From the NCBI GenBank assembly GCA_019316985.1, contig CP079215.1, positions 2,604,001 through 2,668,000 on the forward strand: 64,000 nt of DNA, read 5' to 3'. The notes below the pieces were generated by a model, which was not told where the DNA came from, searched no databases, and worked only from the letters and a program-made list of their open reading frames with translations. The position numbers and the translations under genes were made by a program. The stretch is from Paraniabella defluvii. Lineage in GTDB: Bacteria; Bacteroidota; Bacteroidia; Chitinophagales; Chitinophagaceae. Shown here one piece after another: positions 40,860 to 50,895 of the stretch (position 1 is its first letter; the number at the start of each line of letters is the position of its first letter).

Positions 40860-41904
40860 TTATTTCTTTATCCAGCCTTTCGAGCTCAAATTATTCAGTT
40901 GTTTTTGAATTATTTCGGCCTGGTCTGCCTTAAGAGGTGTGTTGTTAAAACCGTTTTCGGCATCCAGCGAAGATTTTTGTATGGTACTTTCAAAAAGTCG
41001 GTTTTCAAATACTTCTTCCCAGGTTACATAACCTGATATATTTAGAGGATTAGTGATATTATTACGTACCAATACCTTACGAAGATCGGGATAATAAACC
41101 CAGAAAACGGCATGCTCGCTGTTTTCCATCGTATAGCCATCAGAAGAAGTATAGCTGGCAAGGGGAGCAATACCCAAAATTCTTACATAAGTTTTTCCAT
41201 CACGTTTATTAAATATCCATTCTTCTTTCAGCCTGAATTTATAAATGGAATCGGGTGCTACATCTCTTGCTCTTACCTGGTAACCTGCAATATTACCCTC
41301 CATATCATATTTGGCCACAGTATCCACCCCTCCGCCAAACCCGGCTACAGCTTCATCAAAAGTGATAGGTGTGGTAAAACGATCATCTACATTACTGAAA
41401 GCCTGAACACTATCTTCTTTAATGGCGCGGAGAATTATATTAATCAATCTTTTGTCGTCCTCGCCGTCGATGGATTTATTATAGAAGTAACGGGCATTTT
41501 GCTGTGTACGGGCATCAATAGTGCGCCAAACCCTTACACGGTACATAGCATCTGCAGCGTACAACTGTGTATAAGCCAGCGGAGTAGCGGCGCTATCGGT
41601 ATGATCGTCTTCGAGGATATTATCTTTTCGCAGCGATTGTTTCGATGTTCCATACAAACCGCCTTCTCCCTGGTCTTCTACTACTTCTATAGGAAGATTG
41701 GACGTTGTTGTATTATAGTCTCCGCCCGCCTGCCTGCGCCGGAGGCGTTTTAGCTTTAGGATCGGATTTTTTGGAATCAGTAGTTTTTGTATTAGTGGTT
41801 TTTTCCGATTTTATAGGAGTATCATAGGCACTGCGGCGTTGTGCCACCACAACACTACTCATTATTAAAAACAGAGCAATACTACAAGTAATACGAAATT
41901 TCAT
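40860..41904 (-). CDS. gldN: Gliding motility / type IX secretion protein GldN (one frameshift)
   Basis: A periplasmic component that joins the GldK ring of the type IX secretion system. The ATG at 41902-41904 gives the signal MKFRITCSIALFLIMSSVVVAQRR. A Lys/Thr/Ser-rich linker follows (KSEKTTNTKTTDSKKSDPKAKTPP). The conserved part contains MYRVRVWRTIDARTQQNARYFYN, RLINIILRAIKEDSVQAF, YKFRLKEEWIFNKRDGKTYVRILGIAPL and FWVYYPDLRKVLVRNNITN, all diagnostic for GldN/PorN. One shift lies near 41725. Length is about 348 residues. It is the last gld gene of the gldK-gldL-gldM-gldN order. Confidence 0.95.
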
Positions 41905-42007
41905 TTCTTCAGTTTTATAAGTATTCATGGTTCACCTGCAGATATTTTAGTACCCCGGTTGCCCAATGTGTTAATCTATTCCACAAACATTAAACCAAAT
42001 CGTATTA

Positions 42008-43522
42008 TTAGAAAAGGTTGAATGCAATAGGAGGTAAAGTTCTGCTACCTCCAGGACCGGAAGCTCTGATCTCATCGATGGTAATTGTACTTCCGGGTCT
42101 TGCCCGCTCAATAAGGCTGCGTACCGCATTAAATGAGTTGCCGGACACTGCTTTATGCATAAATTCAGGGTATCCTGCACCTGTAAATGTCATGGTATAT
42201 TCAGTTACCGTAAACTTAACGCCTTCAAAAACAAAGTTTTTTCCAGCTCCGCCCTAACGCCGGCCTGTGCTTTAAATTCGTTTACCCTCATGCGGCCGCC
42301 GCGGCTCGCCCCAACCATGGCCGTTGGAGTAGGAACAGATTTTACGCGAAAATCGAAGCTGGTAGATTGTTTCCGTCATTAACCGTAACTTTTGCGGTGC
42401 CAGGTGTGGTAACCTTAGCGATATATTTACCGCCGCTACCCGATATTGACCCCTGGCTGATAGACACCCGCAGATTAGCAGCATTTGTTCCGCTTCCTCC
42501 ACCTACGGAGATCGGGTTGTCTAACCCTACATATAATACTTTTACAGCGTCTGCGCTTACAGTAAGGCCTGTAGGAGAAGCAACTGTATAGGTAATGTCT
42601 TTGGTAAGCGTTGCCGTAGTTCCGTCAGGTTTTACAAACGATATGTTTACTTTTCTCGTATAAGTACCAGGACCACCTGCAGTTGTTTTGTACTCGGCTA
42701 ACCCGTTGGCATTTAGCGGCACCGCCGCGCCATCGATGGTTACGGTTGGTTTTGCATTTTTACTGAAAGCGCCCACACCCGCCGTAATGGTAAACTCGCT
42801 GCCCGGTAAAAGAAATTGTGCGTTGGCGGTAGCCAAAGCCTGGAACTCATCATATACTACCTGAACTTCACCTATCTGGTTGTGGCAGTACTCAACTACC
42901 TGGGCCTCAGAATTTTTAATATCACTTTGAAACTTGGAGAGTACCGTAATCGCTGCAATTGCAGGCGTTCTTCTGAAGTAGGCATCTTCCCAGTTTTTAT
43001 TGCTTTTATTTTGCACATCAGGCATGGTCAGGTCGAGCGGTAAACTGTTTTGAAACTGGGAATTGATTTTTGCGTCAATTCCCAGCAGCTTTTTTTTTTT
43101 ATAATCATTCAACTTGTTGTACAATTGCTGTCCACCGTCACCATCCACCAGTATTTTAGTAGCTGCATTGGTATTCTTAGCATTGAAATGCCCGCCATTG
43201 GCGCCGCCCGCTTCGTTTATAATCTGGTTTTTTACATTGTCGATATATGCAACCATTTCATCCGACAGTTGCTTGGCACGATCAGCCTTAGGTTTCCATA
43301 CTGCCGCCAGATCCCTGGTTTTAGGGTCATTCAATTTGTCCTCCAGTGATGCGAAAATGGTTGCTGTTTTTTTATCGATAGTAGCGTTGGCATTAGAAAA
43401 GCTTTTATCCATTGTTTTAAAAGCATTTAATACCTCGCTCGATATATTCAGTGCCAGCAATGCTGTCAGCACCAAATACATCACGTTAATCATTTTTGCC
43501 GGGGCTCTTTAGGTAAAGCCAT
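42008..43522 (-). CDS. gldM: Gliding motility / type IX secretion protein GldM (frameshifted)
   Basis: An inner-membrane protein that, with GldL, forms the proton-driven motor of the type IX system. MALPKEPRQKMINVMYLVLTALLALNISSEVLNAFKTMD is the cytoplasmic start and single membrane helix, where Arg8 matches the conserved arginine. The periplasmic part has the expected order of domains, including FRRTPAIAAITVLSKFQSDIKNSEAQVVEYC. Ig-like segments (FLLPGSEFTITAGVGAFS, ASPTGLTVSADAVKVLYVGLDNPISV) follow, and the end is SRTLPPIAFNLF. An A is missing near 43494, and further shifts lie near 43090, 42365 and 42260. Length is about 510 residues. Confidence 0.95.
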
Positions 43523-43685
43523 AAATTATTTCTGATTTATGAGTTTTGATTTGAGATGCAAGACTTCTCAATATTCAATTTTTAGATTAAAGTGCTATAT
43601 GCTGTAGCACCAATATGAAACGCTCTGTAGGCGTTTTTCGAACAATTACCGGCCCGTTTTAGTTCAATGCCGGCTACATCATAAT

Positions 43686-44312
43686 TTATGCGCCTTTCAT
43701 CTGCATAGCAGAGATCATGCTGCTATAAACCTGGTTTAATTTTGCAAGGTTTTTAGCCAGTTCTGCCATTTCCTTTTGAGTGGCTTTCGCGTCTTCAGCA
43801 CTGTTAATCAACGCATGAGAAGTTTCTGCCAGTTTATTGTAATATGTATTTACTCTATGAATAGAAAGAGTAGCTTCCTTTACCTGCTTAGCATACTCTT
43901 CCGTTTCAACAACGCTGTTGGAAGCACTGCTTATTTTATTAATATTAGATTCGAGCGATTTAAAGCCTTCGCTTAACCGGTTTAATGAATCGGGTGTAAT
44001 ATCGGCAGCCTGCAGCATTTCGTCCATCGATGCTAAAGCGCTGCCCGTGCGGGTTGTTTTAGCTGGCGCAGTTTCAACCACAGCCACGGTTGTAGCGTCA
44101 TCCAGCGCTTCCGGCTTAAAAGCGTACATCAACGCATAGATTAAAAACACCAGGGCCTCAGTATACATACCAAACTTCAACCAGGTATCAGGATCTCCGA
44201 TAGGAGCAGTATTAGTTAATTTGAACAGGGCTCCTAATAACACAGGTACAGCGCCCAATGAGAAGAAAATATTTAAATAACGCTGAATGTTGGAGTTTCT
44301 TTCTGCCGGCAT
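43686..44312 (-). CDS. gldL: Gliding motility / type IX secretion motor protein GldL
   Basis: An intact 208-residue inner-membrane protein with two membrane helices near residues 12-32 and 46-65. The second holds Glu52 in GMYTEALVFLIYALMY, the position of the glutamate needed for proton use in the GldLM motor. The long C-terminal cytoplasmic helix begins MDEMLQAADITPDSLNRLSEGFKSLE and ends QVYSSMISAMQMKGA. It sits between gldK (49 nt) and gldM (163 nt). The second gap holds two small hairpins (near 43591-43610 and 43619-43640) that may set relative expression. Confidence 0.96.
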   Translation of the reverse strand: MPAERNSNIQRYLNIFFSLGAVPVLLGALFKLTNTAPIGDPDTWLKFGMYTEALVFLIYALMYAFKPEALDDATTVAVVETAPAKTTRTGSALASMDEMLQAADITPDSLNRLSEGFKSLESNINKISSASNSVVETEEYAKQVKEATLSIHRVNTYYNKLAETSHALINSAEDAKATQKEMAELAKNLAKLNQVYSSMISAMQMKGA

Positions 44313-44360
44313 ATAGTTGTTTTTTGTGATGATTTTTGATGTAATTAATTGTATGATCGC

Positions 44361-45578
44361 TTATTCGGGAAGATTAATTACTACCCTAAAGCCGATGTAA
44401 GAGTGAGTGGCGTCCATGTCTTCGTAAGAGCGGTTACTGGTGGTTACCAGGGATGGGGAGTCTTTCCAGCTACCTCCTCTTAAAACTTTTCTTCTTTGAA
44501 ACTTGGATTGAGACTGTGGAGTACCGAACTGGATATCGGGGTTAAACCTGTTCTGAAAGTTCTCTCCGCCCTCGTAATAGGAAGTGATCATCCATTCTGA
44601 AACGTTATCGGCCATATTATATAAGCCGGCCTGTCCTTTTTACTGTCATTTACATACACCGGGAAGATTTTGCCCTGTGCCTCAACATTTCCCTGCTCAT
44701 CATCTGATTTAGAGCCTTTTGAAGATTTCTTTTTCTCATTACCGGCAATATCCAGACTGGCTGCGTAAGACCACTCGGCTTCTGTTGGAAGACGGCATTT
44801 ACCACCCTCGGACATTTTGTTTTTTGCCTGGTAAGAGTTGATTTTTTGCTTGGTCATCCAGTCGCAAAAAGCATTAGCCTGGTTCCAGCTTACACCAACA
44901 ACCGGATAATTTTGAAATTTGGGACTGCTGAAATAGCCCACCGCCATCTGCTCGTTGTTAGAATAGCCGAAATCCCGCATCCACGACAGTGTATCAGGAT
45001 AAACGGGAACAGAATATTTGTAAATAAATTCACTGGGGCTTTGTCCTTATTCTCTTTTTAGCCGCTTCCTGGTAGTTAAATCCCTGCAGGAGGTAAACTA
45101 ATTTTTGAGGGTCGATGGTCCTTTTATTATTAATGGTTTTGGAAGGATCCATCAGCAAATCGCCTAGCTGGCTCATGATCTGCGGGTCAGAATAATTGAT
45201 TTTTGACGCAGCTTTCCAGTTCACGGCCGTGTCGCCTGCAATAATTGTAACATATTCCCCGCCTAAAGTTCTGGCTGCAATGGAATCTCTTACCCAATGA
45301 ACGAATTCTTTGTATTGTGCATTGGTAATTTCAGTCTGGGAAAGGTAAAAGCCGCTGATAAGCACCGGCTTAGATAGTTCCTTCTTCAAAACTGTTGAAG
45401 TGTCTGCCTCATCTCCCATTACAAAGGTTCCTGTCGGAATTTCAACAACGGATAAAGGTAAAGTTGCGGAGATATCAGATTTTTTACTAACCAGTTTCTT
45501 TAATCGCTGCCCCTTTTGCGCAAAAGAAAAATTTGATGCCAGAACAAGAACAAATAGTACAGCAAAAAGTCTCTTCAT
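44361..45578 (-). CDS. gldK: Gliding motility / type IX secretion protein GldK (frameshifted)
   Basis: The outer-membrane-associated ring protein of the type IX system, with a formylglycine-generating-enzyme-like fold. The signal peptide MKRLFAVLFVLVLASNFSFAQKG has an AxA-like site. No cysteine occurs near it, although GldK is usually a lipoprotein. SVVEIPTGTFVMGDEADT and ISGFYLSQTEITNAQYKEFVHWVRDSIA are conserved. YPVVGVSWNQANAFCDWMTKQ, CRLPTEAEWSYAA, ADNVSEWM and VLRGGSWKDSP-SYIGFRVV complete the fold. Frames change near 45055, 44990 and 44640. Length is about 405 residues. It is the first gene of gldKLMN. Confidence 0.93.
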
Positions 45579-45656
45579 ATTATATCAGATAAGGTTTAAA
45601 ACGTAACAAAACTCATTTTTCGAGCAAAACATATACCAAAAAACGAATTTGTTTCG

Positions 45657-45664
45657 CAAATATA
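45657..45664 (-). promoter_or_regulatory. Putative -7 box of gldKLMN
   Basis: TATATTTG on the minus strand matches TAnnTTTG, about 79 nt upstream of the gldK start. No clear -33 TTG was found. Confidence 0.38.
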
Positions 45665-45788
45665 AGTGTTGAAGAACATTTTAGTTCCGGGCCTTAGCCG
45701 GTTAAAGTGCTAAGCAGGACGAAACCTCAGTTTTGCAATACAAAAGTCATTCGGGCCGGTGGTTTTAATAATTAATTTATAATAAGGC

Positions 45789-46957
45789 TCATATGGCGGC
45801 AGACTTTAATAAAGCTTGCTGCAGGTCTTTTATCAGGTAGTCGGCATCTTCCAGCCCAAAATAAAGTCTTATATGGCGGTGGCTTTCATTGCTTTCGCTG
45901 TACATATCTTCTTTAATAAAGGCACAGCGGGGTATTACCAGGCTTTCGTGTCCTCCCCAGCTTACCGCCATTAAAAATGCCGCAGGCTTTCGCACAATTT
46001 AACAATCGCCTCCCGTTTCTTGTTTTTAATGATAACAGTTACCAACCCCAGGGCCGCCTTCATTTGCTTTTTAGCCAGCTCATACTGGTTAAAAGAAGGA
46101 TGGAAAGGAAAAATCAGCCGCTCAATTTCCTCATGCGACTCAAGAAAACGAACGATTTCGTTTGTTGTCTTGTTGATCCGTTCCAGCCGCATCGGGAGGG
46201 TTCTTAAGCCGCGCAGCAGCAACCAGCCGTTGAAGGGTTGTAGCCCACTGCCGATGGTCATGAACTCTGTGTCAAAAATTTTTTTTCATTAAGGCATTGC
46301 TGCCGCAAAGTATACCGCCTAATGTATCGCTGTGACCGCCAATGTACTTGGTAGCGGTTTGCATGGCAATATCGATACCCAGGTCCATCACGTTCTGATA
46401 AACAGGCGTGCAATAAGTATTGTCGATAAAAGTGATAATATTTTTTTCGCGCGCGAATTCCGCTATTTCCTTTAATGGTTGTAACTCGTAGGTCCAGCTG
46501 TTGGGTGATTCCAGGTAAAATAAAGCGGTGTTGCTTTTAGCGGCATCCTTCCAGTTTTCAACCAATGTGCCGTCGATGTACGTTACGCTTACATTAAAGC
46601 GTGGTAAAATGGCATCAAACATTTTTTTGGCGGAACTGTAAGGATTTTTACCGACACAATATGGTCGCCTGCTTTAACATGGGCCAGTACTCCCGCAAAA
46701 ATGGCGGCCGCACCACTGTTAAAGAGCAAGCAATCTTCCGATCCTTCCAGCGCAGCCAGTTTTTTACGAAGTATGTCTGTGGTTGGATTAATGCCCCTGC
46801 TGTAGATGTATCCATTTCGTTCGTCTTCAAAAGCATTACTAAAGCTTTCTACATCCTTGAAAGAAAAATTACTGGCCTGCCATATGGGTGGGGCAACTGA
46901 ATTGAAGTATTGATCCCTGTTTTCGCCCCATTCGTTGATGATATATGAAAGGTCCAT
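45789..46957 (-). CDS. Cys/Met metabolism PLP-dependent trans-sulfuration enzyme (frameshifted)
   Basis: A gamma-synthase/lyase-type PLP enzyme. Motifs are YIYSRGINPTTDILRKKLAALEGSEDCLLFNSGAAAIFA, FYLESPNSWTYELQPLKEIAEFAREKNIITFIDNTY and the PLP lysine in QTATKYIGGHSDTLGGILCGS. The C-terminal part has RGLRTLPMRLERINKTT and SWGGHESLVIPR. It ends IRLYFGLEDADYLIKDLQQAL. Indels are near 46640, 46280 and 45980. Length is about 390 residues. Members make or break cystathionine, homocysteine or methionine; which reaction applies here is undecided. Its ATG overlaps the stop of the upstream amino-acid permease, so import and breakdown of a sulfur amino acid is plausible. Confidence 0.88.
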
Positions 46958-48287
46958 TATGATGGCAGTTTTGTATTTTTCGATAGAAAATAAAATAAAC
47001 GGCTATAAAAAATGCAAGTACGATCATTCCTGTTAAAGCTGCGTAATCATTTTTTCTATAATCTAAAGCTATGCTGATGGCCAGGAAGGCATAAGCCGCA
47101 ATAAAGATAAGCGGGAGAAGAGGGTAGAGCTTCATGCTGTATATACCGGTATCGTCCAGGTGACGGGTCTTTTTCTAAAATAAAAATACTGCCGGCCGAA
47201 AGTGCCATTCCAAAACAATCGAGGAAAATAGAGAAGCTAAGGATCCTGTCAAATTCCTCGGCCCAGAAAACAACAAAAACGGCTATTGCAGAAAAAATCG
47301 TTAACGAAGAAGTGAGCACTCCGTTTTTGTTGGTTTTGGAGAACAGGGCTGGAAGCACTTTGTCGGTACTCATGGCATACATAACCCTCGGATTGCTAAG
47401 CAGTGAGCCATTAATATAACCCAGCACGCCGATAAACAGTAAAACGGACAGTATATTCTCAGCCTTTGTACCCAGCACTTTCGACGCCATGATGGCTGCA
47501 ATATTTTTGCTGTCTTTAAGCTGCTCAAAACCAATTACCCTTACGTATGCATAATTAACCAGGAGGTATAAAGACACAATAATAAAAATGCCCCAGAAAA
47601 TGCTACGTGGCACCGTACGGGCCGGGGTTTTAACTTCTTCTCCGAAATTGATGGTTTGCTGATAGCCGCCATAGGTAAAGCTTACCGCTACTAACCCGAT
47701 GCCAAATGCCTTGATGTACGCTGTAGCCGAGTTTTCTGCAATATTCCCCGGCGGCAGCGCAGGCGCTGCAGGTGCAAATAAAATTGAAACGATCAATAAA
47801 AGAACCATTCCTATCTTGATCAGCATCAGTACATTTTGGGTGCGTGAACTTAGCTTGAGCCCCAACATATTGACACCATAAAAAAATAATAATGGCAATG
47901 ATGGCAAATGAAAGTTCTATATTTTTAATCTGGTCTGAGGCGGGGAACAATACCCCGACAGGTATTCACTTCCAACGAGCGCTACCATAGCCAGCGATGC
48001 GGCATTACTTACCAAAATAATGCAATTAATAGCAAAAGCAACAGACGGATGATACGCGTAAGAAAATACTTTGTAGTAACCCCGGTAGCAGGAGTTCTTG
48101 AACCAATTTCGGCATAGGTTAATGCCCCGCAAAAAGCAACCAGGCCTCCGGCTGCCCAGCAAAGAAAATAAGTGAGCACATCGGGAGTGGCTTTTGCTAC
48201 GTTGACGGGCGCTCTGAAAATACCCATTCCGATTACAAAAGAAACGCAGATCATTGTCAGGTCAAAAAGACCGAGCTGTTTTTTCAT
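46957..48287 (-). CDS. APC family amino-acid permease (frameshifted)
   Basis: A 12-helix amino-acid transporter. MKKQLGLFDLTMICVSFVIGMGIFRAPVNVAK carries the glycine-rich first helix G(I/M)GIF of APC proteins. FCGALTYAEIGSRTPATGV is the second signature. A central segment is FTYGGYQQTINFGEEVKTPARTVPRSIFWG, and later ALFSKTNKNGVLTSSL. The 3' end, with shifts, ends SKNTKLPS, and the stop overlaps the ATG of the PLP enzyme gene (TAATG). Indels are near 48050, 47960, 47880, 47160 and 46990. The transported amino acid is unknown; the coupled gene suggests a methionine- or cysteine-like compound. Confidence 0.84.
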
Positions 48288-48344
48288 TCATAAATTTTTA
48301 CCGGCAGTTACGCTACCGTTGGGGTTTACATTCCTTTTCGATAT

Positions 48345-48359
48345 TTATGATAATCATAA
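48345..48359. promoter_or_regulatory. Perfect palindrome upstream of the permease gene, Fur-family-like
   Basis: TTATGATAATCATAA is a perfect 7-1-7 palindrome, 58 nt before the permease start. Its centre TGATAATCA equals the centre of the classical Fur box. The 259-bp gap between the permease and tauE starts shows nothing else clear. Confidence 0.4.
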
Positions 48360-48546
48360 GGAGCACGACTCTAACTAAATACCCGATTTTCCCAGACGTT
48401 TTGCTGGCACTGAAGATAAAGAATTATTAAAAGAGCTTTCAATTCTTTTGTCTTTTAAAAAATGGTGTTTTTTAGAAAAGCATTGGAATGAAAAATCCTT
48501 TCTGCAATAGCGTTCGCAATTTAATATGCATATTTGTATGTTGAAT

Positions 48547-49340
48547 ATGGAGATTGCCGGCTATATAACTGCATTGTTAATTGGGTTGACACTGGGCCTT
48601 ATTGGTGGTGGCGGCTCTATCTTAACTGTTCCTATCCTTGTTTACCTTTTTGGTATACCGCCCGTACTGGCTACTTCTTATTCGTTGTTTATTGTAGGCG
48701 TAACCAGCCTGGTGGGATCGGTAGCCGGTTTTGCAGATAAGAAGATTGATGTCAGGGTAGTTGTTGTATTCGGAACTTTATCTGTGGTTACTGTTTTTGT
48801 ATCCGCCATTACCTGATACCTCATTTGCCAGTACTGATAGAAGCGCGGGGATATAAAATACCCGTGTCTCTTGTTACCATGTTACTATTTGCCGTATTAA
48901 TGATTGTATCCTCTTTTTCGATGATAAAGGATGAATCGGACAAGCGTTCAGGTGTTGTTCATAAAGCCGGAACAGCGGTCATTGCTTTATACGGAATAGC
49001 TGTTGGCCTGGTAACGGGCCTATTAGGCGCCGGAGGAGGATTTTTACTTATTCCTGCTTTAACGGTGCTGCTGCGTCTTCCTATAAAAAAGCAATTGGAA
49101 CCTCCTCGTCATTATCACGCTCAATAGCCTGATAGGTTTTGCCGATGATGTAACGCACCATACAATGGACTGGCCGCTTCTTTTCGCAATAACAGGAATA
49201 TCTGTTGTAGGGATACTAATCGGCTCGATGATTGGCCGCAGGGTAGAGGGCCGCGTTCTAAAAAAGGTTTTGGATGGTTCGTTCTCCTGATGGGTATTTA
49301 TATCATATTCCACGAATTAACCGGCTGGGTAAGGCTGTAG
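48547..49340 (+). CDS. Sulfite exporter TauE/SafE family membrane protein (frameshifted)
   Basis: An eight-helix membrane protein of the TauE/SafE family, linked to transport of sulfur oxyanions or sulfonates. MEIAGYITALLIGLTLGLIGGGGSILTVPILVYLFGIPPVLATSYSLFIVG is the first family repeat. LVTGLLGAGGGFLLIPALTVLLRLPIKKAIGTSS is the second. Shifts lie near 48815, 49100 and 49280, and the end is HELTGWVRL with a stop at 49338-49340. The ATG at 48547 is preferred over 48526. Two YeeE/YedE genes follow closely, forming a sulfur-transport group. Confidence 0.86.
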
Positions 49341-49374
49341 AAACCGTAAAAGCCAATTAGCTACCTTTATAGGT

Positions 49375-49937
49375 ATGATAGCGCTAATAAAACAACCCTG
49401 GCCCTGGTACGTAGCCGGGCCCTTGATAGGATTAATAGTACCCACTTTATTATTGCTGGGTAACAAGCATTTTGGTATCAGCCAACCTGAGACATATATG
49501 TGCGGCCTGCTTTCCGGCAAACATCCCGTTTTTTCGCTACAACTGGAAAAAAAGAGATATGGAACCTGTTTTTCGTTGCGGGAATCCTGGTCGGCGGGTT
49601 TATAGCAGCACGCTGGCTGTCAGACGGTGGCCCCGTTTTAATAGCGCCGGCACTGGCGTCTGAACTGCAATCTTATAATATTACTGATACCCGGCACTTA
49701 TTGCCCCGGGAAATATTCAGCTGGGAACATTTATTAACCCTGCGAAGTTTTATACTACTGGTTGTTGGCGGGTTCCTGGTGGGTTTTGGTACCCGCTATG
49801 CAGGTGGTTGCACCAGCGGTCACGCTATCATGGGATTGAGCAATTTGCAATGGCCTTCCCTGGTGGCTACTGTTTGTTTTATGATAGGAGGCTTTGTAAT
49901 GGCTAATGTATTACTACCCTTTATTATGCGCTTATAA
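49375..49937 (+). CDS. YeeE/YedE family sulfur-compound transporter, first half protein (frameshifted)
   Basis: A membrane protein related to the thiosulfate channel TsuA. The start MIALIKQPWPWYVAGPLIGLIVPTLLLLGNKHFGIS leads, after one shift near 49480, to CAACFPANIPFF. Its paired cysteines recall the thiosulfate-relay cysteines of TsuA. The next signature is VGGFLVGFGTRYAGGCTSGHAIMGLSNLQWPSL. There are about five membrane segments. Length is about 187 residues, half the size of full TsuA, and the second half protein follows after 10 nt. Transport of thiosulfate is likely from the family but not proven. Confidence 0.87.
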
Positions 49938-49947
49938 AAAGTTTAAA

Positions 49948-50427
49948 ATGAGTAATAAGATCACAGATTTTGAAGTTCAGTCGTCTGATAAAGCGGGTGC
50001 TGCCGATACCTCCATCAGGCATAATTTCAGGTACCTGCTGGTAGGTGTAGTGTTTGGGATTGTATTTGTGAAAGCTGAAATTATTTCGTGGTTCAGGATA
50101 CAGGAGATGTTTAGGTTACAAAGCTTTCATATGTATGGTGTGATAGGAAGCGCAGTAGTTGTGGGAATCATTTCTGTTTGGATAATTAAGAAATCGGGCA
50201 TAAAAGCCATAGACGGAACACCGGTTACCTTTCAACCAAAAAAATTTCACAAAGGACAGATTTATGGTGGTCTTTTATTTGGATTGGGTTGGGCTATGAC
50301 TGGTGCCTGCCCGGGCCCGCTGTTTGCGCAAATAGGATCTGGAGTAACCGTTGTAGCGGTTGTTTTGCTTAGCGCTGTTGCGGGTACCTGGGTGTACGGA
50401 TATTTAAAGGAAAAGCTTCCCCATTAG
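49948..50427 (+). CDS. YeeE/YedE family sulfur-compound transporter, second half protein (DUF6691)
   Basis: An intact 159-residue membrane protein. The ATG at 49948 is chosen because it follows the previous gene by 10 nt and gives MSNKITDFEV. It has four hydrophobic segments and the YeeE signature GQIYGGLLFGLGWAMTGACPGPLFAQIG, whose cysteine lies in the channel. FFRYLLVGVVFGIVFVKAEIISWFRI-type sequence (residues 27-51) is typical of DUF6691. Together with the previous gene it would make one complete two-part transporter. Confidence 0.88.
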   Translation: MSNKITDFEVQSSDKAGAADTSIRHNFRYLLVGVVFGIVFVKAEIISWFRIQEMFRLQSFHMYGVIGSAVVVGIISVWIIKKSGIKAIDGTPVTFQPKKFHKGQIYGGLLFGLGWAMTGACPGPLFAQIGSGVTVVAVVLLSAVAGTWVYGYLKEKLPH

Positions 50428-50620
50428 GAGCAACCTTCGCTGCCTATAAGGCGACTCCAGGACATTGTTATAGGCTTCTCATCTTCCATCTCCTGCCCGT
50501 TATTGCCACCCGCGACCGCCAGGCTGATAAAAAGCCCCTCGGCAAGTAAGCGAGCAAATATTTTAAGACCAGGCCGGCTCATATAAAACAAACTAAAACA
50601 TTTCTGTACTTTCGCGACGA
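50428..50620. other. Spacer before the cobalamin riboswitch with a possible small minus-strand ORF
   Basis: No recognised gene. A 52-codon ORF on the minus strand (50424-50582) would start MSRPGLKIFARLLAEG, include a hydrophobic stretch and end LIGSEGCS. It has no clear ribosome-binding site or -7 box, and an ORF this short can be chance. TACTTTCG at 50607-50614, one base off TAnnTTTG, is the likely plus-strand promoter of the riboswitch transcript. Confidence 0.3.
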
Positions 50621-50792
50621 TTTTGGTCTCCGCGGTAGCGGAGTTAAAAGGAAGTCCGGTGAAAGTCCGGCGCTATCCCCGTAGCTGTAAGGTGTATGGA
50701 TATTTTATTCCATCGCTTCGCTCATGATCCACTGTTTGCCAACGGGCAGATGGGAAGGAGAACGAAGTTGCACCAAGCCAGAAGACCTGCCA
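50621..50792 (+). promoter_or_regulatory. Cobalamin riboswitch
   Basis: AAAGGAAGTCCGGTGAAAGT then CCGGCGCTATCCCCGTAGCTGTAA corresponds to the B12-box core, with the CCGG/CCGG helix and the GTAGCTGTA segment. GCCAGAAGACCTGCC (50778-50792) is the conserved 3' element. The order, the roughly 170-nt size and the position upstream of a BtuB-like receptor fit. It should turn off the receptor when cobalamin is plentiful. About 100 nt remain before the start codon for the expression platform. Confidence 0.9.
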
Positions 50793-50895
50793 ATTATCAT
50801 ACAATATTATTCAGGCTTTCGGGTGAAAGGCGTGAAATGTAACCGCTGCTGCGCTTATGTTTCCTCTTGCCCTGCCATCAACTTAAAAACTTAAT

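Noticed and set aside
41112..41753. Long plus-strand ORF opposite gldN
   Set aside because: The gldN product on the other strand has clear family motifs; this ORF has biased composition and no motif.
42816..43512. Plus-strand ORFs opposite gldM
   Set aside because: GldM motifs on the minus strand are unambiguous, so these are shadows.
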